From: Vespula vulgaris
Taxonomy: Eukaryota; Arthropoda; Insecta; Hymenoptera; Vespidae
Direction: 5' to 3'
DNA: 64,000 nucleotides
Assembly: GCF_905475345.1 (NCBI RefSeq)
Contig: NC_066595.1
Location: forward strand, 4,358,501 to 4,422,500
The translations under genes were made by a program, and so were the position numbers. Below the pieces are notes generated by a model. The model did not search any database, had not been told where the DNA came from, and saw only the letters and a program-made list of their open reading frames with translations. Of this stretch, positions 24,845-37,240 are shown piece after piece. The stretch's first letter is position 1; the number at the start of each line of letters is the position of its first letter.

Positions 24845-25424
24845 CGGTCCGTGGGCCGAGGATTCCTCATCGAGTCGAAGTCGTCGAGTCCCGTTCTTCT
24901 TTCTTCCTCTTTTACATCGGCCGACGTAAATCGCCTAAGCTCGACATTTAATTTACCCTCGACGATGACGGCTGATATCCTTGTCGTAAAGCGATTGCTC
25001 GCGACACCGATTACCAAGATTGGAATTCGAGGCTCTTCAAATGACAATACCACGATTTCATCCTTCCTCTTTCTTCCTTCCGTCCTTGCTTCCTTCTTTA
25101 TGAGCCTACAAATTTCTCATCATTTTCAACGATCTACAAACTCGTTTAGACCGATCTAAAATCAAATTCGAGATTCTATTAATCTAACATTGTACATGTA
25201 GTTAGATTGGTACAGAGCTTCGTCGTTTCTACAGATTCGACCATTGTTTTGTCTCTAACGATACCGATAATAACGAGAAAGAAAATAACTCTCTGAGTTT
25301 ATAAGGTGCATGTATCCAGACCAATTTCGTAGCTGTGACATCTTCAAGTAGTAGCGCTTGAGTGCGGGAGCATCGAGGCTACACGTGTTCCTGACACTTG
25401 TATACTGCTCTCCTTCATAGCTCC

Positions 25425-25498
25425 TTCTCTCTCTCTCTCTCTCGCTCTCTCTCCATCTATCTATCTTTCTTTCTCTCTCTCTCTCTCTCTCCCCCTCT
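25425..25498. repeat. (CT)n and CTAT tract
   Basis: Interrupted CT. Confidence 0.88.
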
Positions 25499-26193
25499 TA
25501 CATGCACGTACTCTTGGACTCCTGACGACGAAACGGAGGGGTCGCCTCGAGACTTTCGACACCCTTATTTCTTCTCGCTTTTTTCCTCGTTTTCTTTCTA
25601 GAGTGATGGACTTGACAGACGTTCTCTCTCTCTTTTTCTCTTTCTTCTTTGGAAGAAATAGAGTCACGTTGAAATCTCGTGCGCCATACAACCGATCATA
25701 ACTCCTCTTTCGTCCCAAGAATCGGAGGGCTCCTGAAAAATCTTGTTCCTATCGAATCGAAGAATAAATAATAAAAAAAGGAAGAAAAAAAAGAAACCCG
25801 ACGATTTCTCATAAGTCCCTTCTTTTTAGCCCGCGCAAAATTCCCACAATTTTTTTCTTTTTCTTTCTCACGAACTTAGAATGTAAATTTCGATGGACGA
25901 CGATTCGCAGATGTATTATAAGGTAGTATACCTTACTTACCTACATAGTAATTCGATAGTACGTTGCACGATTTGCCTTCGAATCTATTCTTAATAATTA
26001 TTATTCCGATTATCATCGGCGAATGCCGATGTGAGAGTATCGTTCCAGGTGTCGATCGATTATGCAAGGAAAATATTTTCTAATAATCACGTCGATCCAG
26101 TTCAGGTGCGAAAGAAGGAGGTGCATCCGTTACGCTTCTCCAGATAGGATAAAAAGAGAGAGAGAGAAAAAAAGATGCGATAAAAGAGATTCG

Positions 26194-26208
26194 TATTGTT
26201 GCATGAAT
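26194..26208 (+). promoter_or_regulatory. SOX half-site abutting a POU-like site
   Basis: TATTGTTGCATGAAT places an ATTGTT SOX half-site directly beside GCATGAAT, which resembles a POU-domain site. A single weak match; confidence is low. Confidence 0.2.
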
Positions 26209-26309
26209 CAGGCGTGTCTCGTAAGAATAACTTTGGGATACGCGGATAGACTTGAGAATAGAAAAAAGGAAAGAAACCGGCGAATTGTGGAGGGGAGAAA
26301 GATACGAAG

Positions 26310-26327
26310 ACGAAGAGTGAGAAAGAG

Positions 26328-26381
<54 letters not shown>
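26310..26381. repeat. (GA)n tract
   Basis: GAAA then pure GA over about 40 bp. Confidence 0.9.
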
Positions 26382-26384
<3 letters not shown>

Positions 26385-26402
26385 CTTGCACGGGACAAGG
26401 GA

Positions 26403-26500
26403 CATTGTGTCCTATAAACGTTTCCATTGTGATCCACGTGTGTTACAAATTCCTTTTCGTGCCCTTTGGCCGGGAATAAACCCTTCTCTTAATTAGCATT
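26403..26500 (+). promoter_or_regulatory. Three CATTGT cores
   Basis: CATTGT occurs at 26403-26408, CCATTGT at 26424-26430 and GCATTGT near 26497. The stretch is non-repetitive and follows a GA tract. Confidence 0.28.
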
Positions 26501-26546
26501 GTATGGAATTCCTATTGGCGAATCTCTATCCGTCTCTCGGTGCTGT

Positions 26547-26575
26547 TCCTTCCTTCCTTCCTTCCTTCCCTCCTT
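26547..26575. repeat. (CCTT)n
   Basis: Six CCTT units. Confidence 0.88.
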
Positions 26576-26619
26576 CGATCCTCTTTTACTCCCCTTGTCG
26601 TCTCCGTTAGCTTCTACCA

Positions 26620-26699
26620 TAGAGAGATATAGAGATAGAAAGATAGATAGAGAAAGAGAGAGAGAAAGAAAGAGATATAGAGAGAGAGAGAGAAAGAGC
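26620..26699. repeat. GATA/GA tract
   Basis: AGATAG and GA units. Confidence 0.85.
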
Positions 26700-26930
26700 A
26701 AAGTCCTTTACCATAGCTGAAGAAGCCAGGGTACATCGATAACGTCGTCTATTGGATGTTATTTCAATCTCGCTTATAGAATCACTGATCTGGACTCCAC
26801 TGGATTCGGGGTATCAAGAGGGTGAATAATACACACCGAACGAGTATTCTCGAAAGTTCGATCGGATATTATTAACCCTCTCTCTCTCTCTCCTTCTATA
26901 CATACATACATACATACATATATATTTATT

Positions 26931-26932
26931 TC

Positions 26933-26972
<40 letters not shown>
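26931..26972. repeat. (TA)n microsatellite
   Basis: About 18 TA units, preceded by CATA units from 26898. Confidence 0.9.
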
Positions 26973-26975
<3 letters not shown>

Positions 26976-27154
26976 AATCTAACGAATTTGAAATAAATCG
27001 TATTGCAGAGGTATAGTTTGTTCCATGGTTTAGCCACCTACCAGGAAGTCGAGCATAGGATAATAAATATATCCGACAAGGGTGAGGGCCGTTATTTAAA
27101 GATTTTAAGAACGGCAAGATGTGTGTGGTGCACATCGATGACGTCGCCGTTCTC

Positions 27155-27215
27155 TTCGTCGTCGTCGTCGTTCTCGTCCTCTTCGTTGTGTCGTCGTCGT
27201 CGTCGTCGTCTTTGG
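27155..27215. repeat. (CGT)n trinucleotide array
   Basis: CGT units with CTC interruptions; complementary in type to the GAC array at 24460. Confidence 0.88.
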
Positions 27216-27763
27216 CGAGAAGCCGCGATAGGAACCTCTTTAAATACCTACGCCTTGGCTCGACACGTTTCCGAACTGTTGCCGCGCTAACGAACGCCCA
27301 TAAATAATAACTCGCATATATACGGGCCCGTAGTAGACTCTCCACACGTCTACCTTACGTGGAAAGGTGCAGGTTGATTTATTACCGCGTTCACCTCCTA
27401 TGCCTGATTGGTCCTCTCGCAGGTGTTGTGCTCACTCTTGAGAAAAAGAGAGAGAGAGAGAGAGAGAGACTGAGGGAACGAATCGTCGGTACACCGTGAC
27501 CACGAAGTGTGTCACGTCAGCACGGTGCTCCTGTCACTCGAATCATCATCATCGAGACGATATTCCTCTTATCCTTTTCCACGATATTTCTCACGCGCGA
27601 TACATGCGATACATACGATCTTTCTCTCTATCTCTATCTCTCTCTTCTCTTTTACTATCCTCCTCTCACTACCGATATTCTTATCCTCTTCTTTTCTTCC
27701 TGCCATCCTTCTTCCTTCGTGTGTTGATTACGTTTCTATAGGAAATAATTGATGGATGGAACC

Positions 27764-27766
<3 letters not shown>

Positions 27767-27818
<52 letters not shown>
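27767..27818. repeat. (CT)n microsatellite
   Basis: Pure CT dinucleotides. Confidence 0.92.
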
Positions 27819-27821
<3 letters not shown>

Positions 27822-29029
27822 ATTTGCGTATTATTTCTTATAAATCTATCTACCTCTCGAACTCTTTAACAAATTCCAAACAGATTTTACTAATCTCAAT
27901 AACTATACGAAATAAATAATTGTTTCCTTTTATTTCCTTCCTCTTCGTTTAGCATCGATTCGATCGGTAAAGTTTGTAGTTCGTATCGAACATACTGCAT
28001 ACATATTGCAGACGATCACCGTCGAAATGAAGAGGAGAGAGAAACGAGGATAAGGGAAGAGGATTCGTAACGATCCTCCAACGTCGGTTTGATGTCCGAT
28101 GCTTGTCAGATACGTCGCGATAGCACCAAGATACATCCCGATCGGATCTCTGTCCGTACGAACGATAGCTGCTAATGTACGTCGCGATGAACAAGAGAAG
28201 CCACCCAAGGCGCGCACCGATAGGAAATATATCTTTGATTCACGCAAGGAGATCGTCCGACAATACGGCCCCATGGCCGTGCCACGTCCGTCTTGTTAAA
28301 GAGACTCGACACGGAGATTTCTGTCGAGCTGTCCATCCCTGAACGCGCGCGAACGTTACGAATGATCTCTTCGTGCGCGAATCACAAGCGAGCTAACTCT
28401 ACTATATCTATATCTATTTATGAATCAGTACGAGTGTGCTTATGCATAGGATATATACATATATATTATCTTCTACAGATATATTATGTAGGTAGATATG
28501 TACGTATAGATAGTTATGGAAATTATATATCTGCTTACGTAGTTTTGATGATCTTGTAAGTAGTCTCTTGAGTCAATGTTTTTTCAAACTAACTCGTTAT
28601 CGTTGTTTCAACGAAATTTTGTACAACGATAAGTATATCATTCAACGGAATTACGTTATTGTATTATCTCGGTACGTGATAACATCATTTTTATTCACAA
28701 ATTTTATGTCACCTCGTTTAGTTAATAAATCGTATCAATTGGGAAATTTCATTCAAAAAGTATCTTCGTAGTAATTTTATAAGTGTATTAGGAAAGTAAT
28801 TATAGTGCGAAATGTTTAATATGTCTGAATGAATCGTTTGGACGTTAATTATTGAACGAACATCCGTATACTTGAATACCCATGTGCATATAGCTATGTG
28901 CATGTATGATGATCATAAAAATCTAAGAAAAAAACAAAAAAAAGAACATAAAAAAATTTGTCTACCTGTACTTTTAATATTTCTTGTCTATTCAAATAAA
29001 TGAATTATATGAGAGTTGCTAAAAAATAG

Positions 29030-29039
29030 AAAAAAAAAA
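29030..29039 (-). terminator. RNA polymerase III terminator of tRNA-Leu
   Basis: A run of ten T residues on the minus strand begins three bases past the tRNA 3' end, followed by another short T run. This is the standard Pol III termination signal. Confidence 0.85.
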
Positions 29040-29041
29040 TT

Positions 29042-29125
29042 TGCTAAGTGTGGGATTCGAACCCACGCTCCCGATTGGGAACCAGAGCTTAAATCTGGCG
29101 CCTTAGACCGCTCGGCCAACCTAGC
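29042..29125 (-). tRNA. tRNA-Leu(UAA)
   Basis: A complete cytosolic tRNA-Leu reads on the minus strand from GCTAGGT at 29125 to ACTTAGC plus discriminator A at 29042. The acceptor stem pairs GCTAGGT with ACTTAGC with one G-T wobble. The A box (TGGCCGAGCGG) and B box (GGTTCGAATCC) are intact. The anticodon arm is CCAGA-TTTAAGC-TCTGG (29098-29082), giving anticodon TAA. The long variable arm (CCCAATCGGGA region) is typical of class II leucine tRNAs. There is no intron. The CCA end is not encoded, as expected for a eukaryotic nuclear gene. It stands alone, with no tRNA cluster in the window. Confidence 0.96.
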
Positions 29126-29355
29126 TTATAGATGACGAGTATTTATATAAGCTTTATAAACGCTTTTATTTTCTTTATAATATTATTTTTAACATTGCAA
29201 TATTACGAATAAATACTAATATTTAAGACGCTTATAAAACGTATGACAACAAAGTATACGATTTACGTTTACGTCTACTACTGAGTTTAACAATTCTTTT
29301 TATATATAAACAACAACGTTCCACGTTCCAAAAGTTTTGCGGTTTTTCAAAACTT

Positions 29356-29460
29356 GCTATAAAAAAAAAAAGAAACAAAAAAAAAGAAAGAAAGGAAGAA
29401 AAAAGAAAAAGAAAAAGAAAGCAAAAAAAGAAGGAAATAATAAAAGAAAGAAAAAAATGA
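29356..29460. repeat. A-rich GAAA block
   Basis: Poly-A and GAAA units. Confidence 0.8.
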
Positions 29461-29629
29461 AATTCACGCGAGGAACGCTTTTCACGTCGAATGAAACTCT
29501 TTAATCAAGCTATAATTAATTCTGTCGGTATAGTAGAAGCTTTTCCCCGTCCGTCCCATCCCCGTTTCGCTACCACTACCCCTCGTCTACCCCCTTATGG
29601 TTCCACGCGTTCGTTCGCGAGGAAACACG

Positions 29630-29745
29630 AAAATGAGAAAAAGAGAAAAAGAGAGAATGAGAGAAAGAGTGACAGAGAAGAACGAAACAAGAAGGAAAGA
29701 AAAGGAAAGAGAAAAAAAGAAAGGAAAAGAAAAGAACGAAAAACG
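29630..29745. repeat. GAAA/GAGA purine block
   Basis: Imperfect purine repeats followed by GGTT/GGTG units at 29780-29819. Confidence 0.82.
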
Positions 29746-30664
29746 GGAATAAGTTGGGATGCGGGGATAGGAGAAGAGAGGTGGGTGGATAGGTGGGTGG
29801 TTGGTTGGTTGGTTGGTTGAGGGGGAGAGGGGGAAGTCGAAGCGCGGATAATTACGATTCAAGCTGGTATAAAATAATTATGAGACATCAATAGCCATAG
29901 GATTTGAATGGGATACCAACGAGGAAAGAAATTAGCAAGAAAGAAGTAATATCGAAAAGGGAGCGCGCGCACGCACGATGCACGCGTTTCGAATAAATGT
30001 GTGTGTGTGTGTGTAGATATATGTACATAGAAGTACGTATGAACGTATGTACGTACATAGATATTATATCTGTATAGACGCGTGTACGTTTTTCATAGTA
30101 TCTTTATGTGTATATAAGTACGTTGAAAGGTGCGAGTAGGTTGTATCCCTTTTTTCGCATTTTCGTCGACAGTGACGTTGCCCGACGAAAGAAGAATGGA
30201 GGTGGCTTGCTTGGAGAAAAGAAGAAAAAAAAAAGGTAAAAAGGATGAAGATAGATAGAAGTAGAATATAGAAAAGAAACGGGAGACAAAATGCGAAACG
30301 ACCGCGACGTGTTGCCGGTTTTGAAGGGAAAAGATAGAAGAAAGTAAAAAAAAAAAGAAAAAGAAAAAAGAAGGAGAAAGAAGAGAAAGAAATGGAAAAG
30401 AAAAGCATTCTTCTCTTTTCGCTTAGAGGTGCAGTCGTTACACATTCTTCCTATAAATATGTATGTATATCGAAGGAAATACGAATACAAATCTAACGTT
30501 TCTATTGGACGCTGCTACGTTGGTTCTTATGTTAAGTCTCCTATCTATGTGTATACGTACATACGTATTTTTCTTTCATTCTTTTTCCGAAGCAGGCGTG
30601 TGCCTCGACCGACTCGTTAGTCAACGAGTTGAGGCCATGGTCATGGAGGTTGAGGAAGGGTTGG

Positions 30665-30762
30665 TGGAGAGAGAGAGGAGGAAGAGTAGGAAGAAGAAGA
30701 AGAAGAAGATGAAGAACAGGAGGAGGAGGAGGAGGAAGAGAAAGAAGAAAAAGAAGAGAACG
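30665..30762. repeat. (GAA)n/(GAG)n block
   Basis: Imperfect trinucleotide purine array. Confidence 0.85.
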
Positions 30763-31410
30763 CGCGTTATGTCGCCAACTTTTGTTTCGACGCCTCGCGA
30801 CTGAGAGATGCGTGAAAGAGTGACGTCGCTATGTGACGTGCGAACGAACAAAGAGGAAAGAAGAGAAAAGAGAAAAAAGATACAGGAAGAGAGAACAAGA
30901 TATGTAGGTATACGTACTACGCGTGTATCATATCTATATATATATATACATATATATCTATGTAGATATAATATATATAAAGAAAGAGAAAGATAGAGAT
31001 AATTCCATCGGCGAGGGATGAAGAAGAGGAATAAGAAGAAGAGAGAAGAACGATAAGGGACAAAGAGGAATATAGAATAAGAGGTGGAACGTCGGAACGT
31101 GTAGGCGGAGGATCAGGGAATTCGTGGATGCTGCGAGCGAGCTCGTTTATAGAAGAGAGAGAGAGAGATGCAAGTAGAGAGAGAGAAGGGAGAGAAGCCA
31201 GAGGAAGAGGTGGAAGGAGGGGTTAGGAGACTTGGGTATCGCGCGGAATCCGCGCATAATTACGATATATACGGGTATTACCGGCATTACCGCATTACCG
31301 CCACCGACGACGTAGGTATATATGTATGTATATACGACGCATTATACGCGCATCTATCCAGTCGCGCCACAGCTGAATATTACGAATAACATTTGGATTT
31401 TGTGCGCCCA

Positions 31411-31530
31411 ATCCCCTTCTCTCTCTCTCTCTCTCTCTTTTTCTCTCTCTCTGTCTATCTGTCTGTCTATATGCCTCATTCTTTTCTTTCTCTGTCTCTT
31501 CCTCATCCTTTCGTCTCTGTCTCTTTCCGT
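31411..31530. repeat. CT/CTGT tract
   Basis: Pure CT followed by CTGT and CTTTC variants. Confidence 0.85.
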
Positions 31531-31604
31531 TTCTATCCGTAACAGGGCGCCGCCTAACCGCCTATACGCTTATATAATATAAGCATACGAGCACCTTCCA
31601 TCCG

Positions 31605-31690
31605 TACAGCCATTCCACCCACCTACCCATCCACCCACCCGTCCATCCATCCAACCACTCATCCATCCATCCACTCACCCATCCATCCAT

Positions 31691-31725
<35 letters not shown>

Positions 31726-31775
31726 CCCATCTATCCAACCACTCAACCATCCATCCATCCATCCATCCAAGCATG
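31605..31775. repeat. (ATCC)n tetranucleotide array
   Basis: About 165 bp of CCAT/CCAC/CCGT units with a uniform core at 31680-31717; reads as Trp/Gly/Met repeats on the minus strand. Confidence 0.93.
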
Positions 31776-31979
31776 CATCTATGCATCGGCTCCATGGAGG
31801 ACTCGCGGAAATTCCGAGTCCCCGTTTCTATGCGACGAAGGCTTCTCTCTGCGTTGCACCGCCGAATGCCTCCTGCACGAGCGCGTCGCCATAATGCTCG
31901 CTTTATTCCACAAACTCATAATTAGACCGCGGATCCCTGAATATCTTTCCTATTCCTCGCAAAAGTTTCACTCCATTCC

Positions 31980-31999
31980 ATCTCTTTCTCTCTTTTCTA

Positions 32000-32054
<55 letters not shown>

Positions 32055-32090
32055 CTCTCTTTCTATCTATCTCTTTCTCTCTTATTCTCT
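31980..32090. repeat. (CT)n tract
   Basis: Pure CT over about 45 bp with flanking CTTT/CTAT. Confidence 0.9.
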
Positions 32091-32326
32091 TTTCTCGTTT
32101 TCCCTTTACCCCTTGGTACTCCTCCCGTCTTTTCCATCCTCCTACCTTGGCATTCCGTCTCTTGGAGCTTTTCAAACTCGTACATTTCGAATGTCTCGCG
32201 TATAGATCCTCCCCTTCTTGCCGAAGTACGCGAGAAGGGTAGAGAGCGTCGAGTCAGCCTGGAAAACGAAGCGAAGGCTGGAAACGTCCTCTGTTCTTTT
32301 TCTTTTTTTACCTAGGCATTTCCTTT

Positions 32327-32440
32327 TTATCCTCCTCCTCCTTCTCCTCCTCCCCCTTCTCCACCTCCTCCTCTACGACCGTTCTCCTACTTCTCTTCCT
32401 CCTCCTTCTCCTCCTCTTCCTCCTCCTTCCTTTCCTACTC
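32327..32440. repeat. (CTC)n/(CTT)n block
   Basis: Imperfect pyrimidine trinucleotides. Confidence 0.85.
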
Positions 32441-32712
32441 TTTTTTTTATTCGTCGAAATTCTTTCGCGATTTCGCGCGTTACGTTCTCCATTCTCGAAA
32501 AGCCAATGGATATAGATACGCGAGCCTCCGATTATTCGCTTCCCACGTTTTCAATACGACCGTTCTCTTCTCCTTCAGCTCCAGTTTACCGAGCGAGCAT
32601 CGTGATATTTTCCGACGATCGTGGCAGCTAAATGCTTATTCGTTAGATGTGTTAGTGGTTGGGTAACTTTTATTTCTCTTCGTCTTTTTTTTTCTTCCTT
32701 GCTCTTTTCTTT

Positions 32713-32795
32713 TCTCTCTCTATCTCTCTCTCTCTCTCTCTCTCTTTCTTTTCTTTTCTTTTCCTTTCTCTCTTTTTTTTTTTTTCTCTCGACGA
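32713..32795. repeat. CT and TTTC tract
   Basis: CT then TTTTC units and a T run. Confidence 0.85.
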
Positions 32796-34578
32796 AACGT
32801 CCCTTTCGTCATTCGGGTACTACGCTTAACGTTGCAGCAACTTTTCCATTAGAAAGAGAGAAAGAAAAAAGAAAAGAAAAAAAAGAGAGAAAAAAGAAGA
32901 AGAAGAAAAATAAGGAAAAAAGAAAACGAAGGATGACTCTGACGATTTCCTTGGTCAGTAGTGGTCCAGCTCGTTAACGACGTCCGTGTCGAATTCGCGT
33001 GAAAGCTTTTCAGTAACAGATGAAGTTTTCCTTTTCTCTATTACGCTACGAAGTACCATGTCTAATCTCGAAAGTTCCTCTCTTTCTTTTTTTGTTTTTT
33101 CAAGCGGAACAAACGTTGGCTAAAATCGGTCGAATCGAGTATGTTCTCTTTTAAGTAAATTATTACAAGAATTATAAATTACGATCTACTACGGTTAAAC
33201 GAGTAAAGTGATTAACCCCTCCCACACTTTTTTCGTATTATCACCGGACTCTCTCGCGAGGAGACATTTTTCTTTTTCTCTATTTTTTTTTTCTTTCCCT
33301 CTTTTTTTTTCTTTTATTATTTCGTCCATCCAACACTCCCTTCTTCGTTCGCTGAACTCGAAACGTTATTTTTCCACTCGTCAGCGTGGACTGGACATTG
33401 CTAGAGGAACGTGAAAGCGTATACGTGAGAAAGAAGGTGAGCAGGGATGACTATTAATTTCTCCCTTGGCACTTGGCCGTCGATGGTAGGTAGGTAGGTA
33501 TGCATTAACGCTTGATTCGTGCCTTCGGACACATCGAACGAACGTCCGACGAATATTTGATCGAATGAGAAGGAGGAAGAGGAACGAATGAACACGGCTC
33601 TCGCGCAAAGATTGATAGGACAGAATTCCACCGGTAGATTCGTAATGGATAGCCCGTGTCCGAATTCGCCAATAGCAACCCTCTCCCTTTTTTCCATCTC
33701 TCTCTTTCTCCATAGCCGATACCTTCTAATGGAATCCCCGATTGTAGTTCTTATCAATGGACCACGTTCGAGTGGTGCGCCTCTTCCATATAATGCCGAA
33801 ACGGGGAAGTACCGATCCATTATTGTCGTCGTCGGCTTGCGAGAAGAGCTCTTCTATGAGATAACTTATTTTTTCACCCTTCATCGGTATATGGCAAATT
33901 GCACGAACGACGCCATCATAATGGTGGGACGACCACCATCGGACCGAGAGGTGTTTTAATTTTATTACGATAGAATGACGGTAATTGTATATATTTATTT
34001 TTGTTGTTGTTATTTCTAACTAAATGTAACCCCGACGATTCGCGCGATAATCCGCTTAACGACGTCCACGTGATTTTTATTTTTTATAATCGTCCTAATC
34101 GTTCATCGAGGAAATAGCTTTGAAGGATCAATTCGATCAAGAATTCACGATCGCAGAGGTAAGTAACTATTACGAAGAGAAAGTGCTTTTCGACTTTTCG
34201 CTCGAGCTCTATCGCTCACCCTTTTCGAAGCTCGTAAAACCCTTTAATACCTCGAAGAGTCGAAAGTGAAATAGTTTGGTGGTGCTAGTAAAGGGCTGTA
34301 CGACAAAAGGGAACGTTCCACTATCGGGTGTCCCGAAAGAAAAAGACTCCTTACCGGCGTAAGATCGTAAACTATGAGCCAAGATCCCATTGAAAGTAGT
34401 CGAGGCGTGATATTTCAGGTCGCGACGTTTCTTGCGCGTTATGTACACGCCGCAGGCACCATGTATAATACACCGGCGCGTATATGGCGCCGCGTACGTT
34501 ATGCCCCCTATAAGATTCGTATTATGCAAAGGAGCGTGGAACGTATCGCGCATTACGAATTGGCCTTTCTCAACAACC

Positions 34579-34580
34579 TC

Positions 34581-34618
<38 letters not shown>

Positions 34619-34619
34619 A
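34579..34619. repeat. (GA)n microsatellite
   Basis: GA dinucleotides. Confidence 0.88.
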
Positions 34620-35654
34620 TATATTTATACACTTAGTTATATTTACGTATATTAGACGCGACTATCCGATTTTTTAAACGTCGATCGACGATTCTTCCGA
34701 TTCCTTATTCGATATCGAAGAAAAACGATTCGACGATTAATAACCGGCTCGTACGTTTCACGAGTTCACAATCCGACCAATCAGTATCGAGTTTCGTTTC
34801 GCGACTTATACCTATTCTTGACTATACGGGTTACGCGATGATCTTTAATTTTTCTCACGCGGAAACGCGGCGTACGTTTTTATATGAAATATTTCTCATG
34901 ACATTTTCCTTTCGAGATAAAAGGGTTCGGCTTTTGTACCCTTGTGAAAATTCTTTCACCTTAACTCGAACCCCTTTCCGAATCGGATTTACCGAATTGT
35001 TCAATTTCGCAACGGTCACTTCAAGATCGAGCAGGTGAGTTTTGTGAAGTTTCATGCTTTCTTCAAAAAAAAAAAAAAAAAAAAGAGAGAATAATCTCAC
35101 CCTTTCGAAACATGGTGAAACTAACAGCGACTAACCCCTTCGAATGAAAAAAAAGAAAAGAAAAAAGAAAAAAAAAAGGAACACATTTTTGTATTATCCT
35201 GAAAAAAAATGAGAGAAAAAATATTTTAAAAAAACCTCTTTCTCGGTCCCTTTAAACGTTAGGTACACCCCTTAGAATTTATCTTTCGACGAGAACTCTC
35301 AACGATCGCAATATTCTATATTCTCTTTCCCCCCTTTTTTCCCCTTTTTTCTTTTTTTTTTTAACGAAGCTTTCTAAACGGTTCACATCCATTTAAATAA
35401 TCGCTTCCGAGAAAGTAGAAAATAATTCGTTGCTCTGTCGTTCGTTGCCAGTCCACTTTTTAAATCGCACACGTTGTTGCGCTTCGAACCTTCTCGGAGA
35501 CGTAATATATTCTTTTATGCAGGAAACGTGGCATTCCTAAGCGTCTCTTTGTGCGACCCACGAATAAGCTGAAAATGAGGTTGCGCTTTGAGAAAATTAT
35601 AAAGGTGCTAGGTGGACGAACGAGTCGGGCATAAATTTTAGCGATGCTTTTTGA

Positions 35655-35762
35655 CCGAAGAGAGAAAGAAGGAAAGAAAAATAAAAAAAAGAGAAAGAAA
35701 TAAAGAAAGAAATAAAGAAAGAAAGAAAGAGCGAACGAACGAACGAACGAACGAACGAAGAA
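35655..35762. repeat. GAAA then (GAAC)n array
   Basis: Seven GAAC units end the block at 35759. Confidence 0.87.
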
Positions 35763-35988
35763 GAAGAAAGATCAGAATAAAAATACAAGAAAGAGAATGA
35801 ACCTTCTTTATTTTTTTATTATTATTATTTTTTTTCTTTTTTTTTAATTTTTATTTTTTATTCGCGATAGTAGCGAGAGCTGCGCTTCGCTAGAAAAAGG
35901 ACCTTTTCGGAACGATTAATTCAGTTTTATGGTCCGCCACGAATTCTAACGGAAAGCACGTAAATCATCGAGCGAGAGCGAACGTTCC

Positions 35989-36020
<32 letters not shown>

Positions 36021-36446
36021 TTTTCTATCTCTCTATCTCTCTCTGACCAAATACAAACACGTACAACCCACTGACACGCAGATGCATCGATGTTACGAAA
36101 GAAAGAAAGAGAGGGATATGCAAACCTGCTATATACGCTCGCGGGTCCACATATAACGTGTTCAACAAAAGTGTGGCGGACCGTTGAGAGTGCAATAAAT
36201 TCCACTTAGCTGTTTCACCGCATATCGTCACGCGTTTGCCCGACGGCGCGATCTACACTTCTATGCCGTTTTCACTTGATTTTTTTTAACATAGAAACGA
36301 TTAGACTTCCGGTTCTTCTTGGTTTTCTTTCAAAAGTAGCTCTCTTTTTTTCTTTTTCTCTCTCGAGATACAGTATTATCGGATTAACGATAGAGACAAG
36401 TTTCATCTTTAATTACTGAACCGGCCAGAATTTTCTCTTATATTTA

Positions 36447-36449
<3 letters not shown>

Positions 36450-36492
<43 letters not shown>
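36450..36492. repeat. (TA)n microsatellite
   Basis: About 20 TA units bounded by TACTCA and TGAGTG, which are themselves nearly complementary. Confidence 0.92.
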
Positions 36493-36494
<2 letters not shown>

Positions 36495-36851
36495 TGTATG
36501 TGTGTATGTGAATTTATGAATCACATTAATTTTATTTATCTTTATACATTCTTTTTGTAAACTCAATGATTCATCTTGAAGGACACAATCCGGACGAACT
36601 TTACGAACGAGCATCTAAGATGAAAATATTTACATAGAAAATGTTTCAAGAGGAGAGAAAGATAGATAGAGAGAAAGAGAGAAAGAGAGAGGTTTTTAAA
36701 AAGTTACCATGAAGCAACGTTCGCGACGTTAAGTCGACGAAGAAAAAAGAAGGAGAATATGGAATAAGAAGGTAGAGACTTTTCTATTCATCGAACGTAG
36801 ACTTTCTTGTAGGTCGTGAAGAAGTGTAAGGAATAATCGAACGTGGCAGCC

Positions 36852-36958
36852 GTGTGGCGTGCTCAGTGCCACACTAGATTAATGTTATTTCAATGGGTAT
36901 TCGGCTTGGCAATGGGGGTATCGCCATAACTGACCCCGATTTGCATTAGAATCGGGGT
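36852..36958. promoter_or_regulatory. Two inverted repeats with an exact POU octamer
   Basis: GTGTGGC (36852-36858) pairs with GCCACAC (36868-36874), and ACCCCGATT (36933-36941) pairs perfectly with AATCGGGGT (36950-36958). The second hairpin spans ATTTGCAT (36939-36946), the canonical POU octamer. This is either a regulatory element or the DNA for a small structured RNA; no transcript evidence is available here. Confidence 0.4.
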
Positions 36959-37096
36959 GAAATCGCGAAGGGGTGAAAAGGACGAAGAGGAAAAGAAGAA
37001 CGAACCGACGCGGGGCTTTGGGAACGCGCCAAACCGTACGCGTGTTGTCCGAAACACGTCGAAAAACCGACGTGACCGCGTCCGGTTTCTCTACGT

Positions 37097-37097
37097 C

Positions 37098-37167
<70 letters not shown>

Positions 37168-37240
37168 ATCTTTCTTTCTTTCTTTTTTTTTCTCTTCCTT
37201 CCTTCATTCCTTCCTTCTTTCCTTTCTTCCTTCTTTCTCG
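37097..37240. repeat. Long (TTTC)n array
   Basis: About 18 TTTC units, then TTCC variants. Confidence 0.93.

Larger units (their letters stand above)
22990..29020. other. Gene-free stretch up to the tRNA
   Basis: Contains trinucleotide arrays (GAC, CAC/CAT, CGT), CT/GA and TA tracts, a CCAAT plus TATAAAA arrangement at 24330-24377, and SOX cores at 25241 and 26424. The open frames around 23509-23748 and 27930-28274 (minus) are not recognisable. Confidence 0.6.
29126..36840. other. Gene-free stretch, purine-rich tracts
   Basis: Dominated by GAAA, GA, CTC and ATCC arrays. Two consensus-like plus-strand splice donors occur (GAG/GTAAGT after 34158 and CAG/GTGAGT after 35034), but no accompanying acceptor or recognisable peptide was found. 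Confidence 0.55.

Noticed and set aside
31605..31775. Regularly spaced short repeats that could suggest CRISPR or satellite DNA
   Set aside because: A simple ATCC microsatellite with no unique spacers, in a eukaryotic genome.
34838..35038. 67-residue plus-strand frame ending at a strong donor
   Set aside because: No recognised domain and no acceptor or promoter evidence; kept only as an orphan-donor finding.
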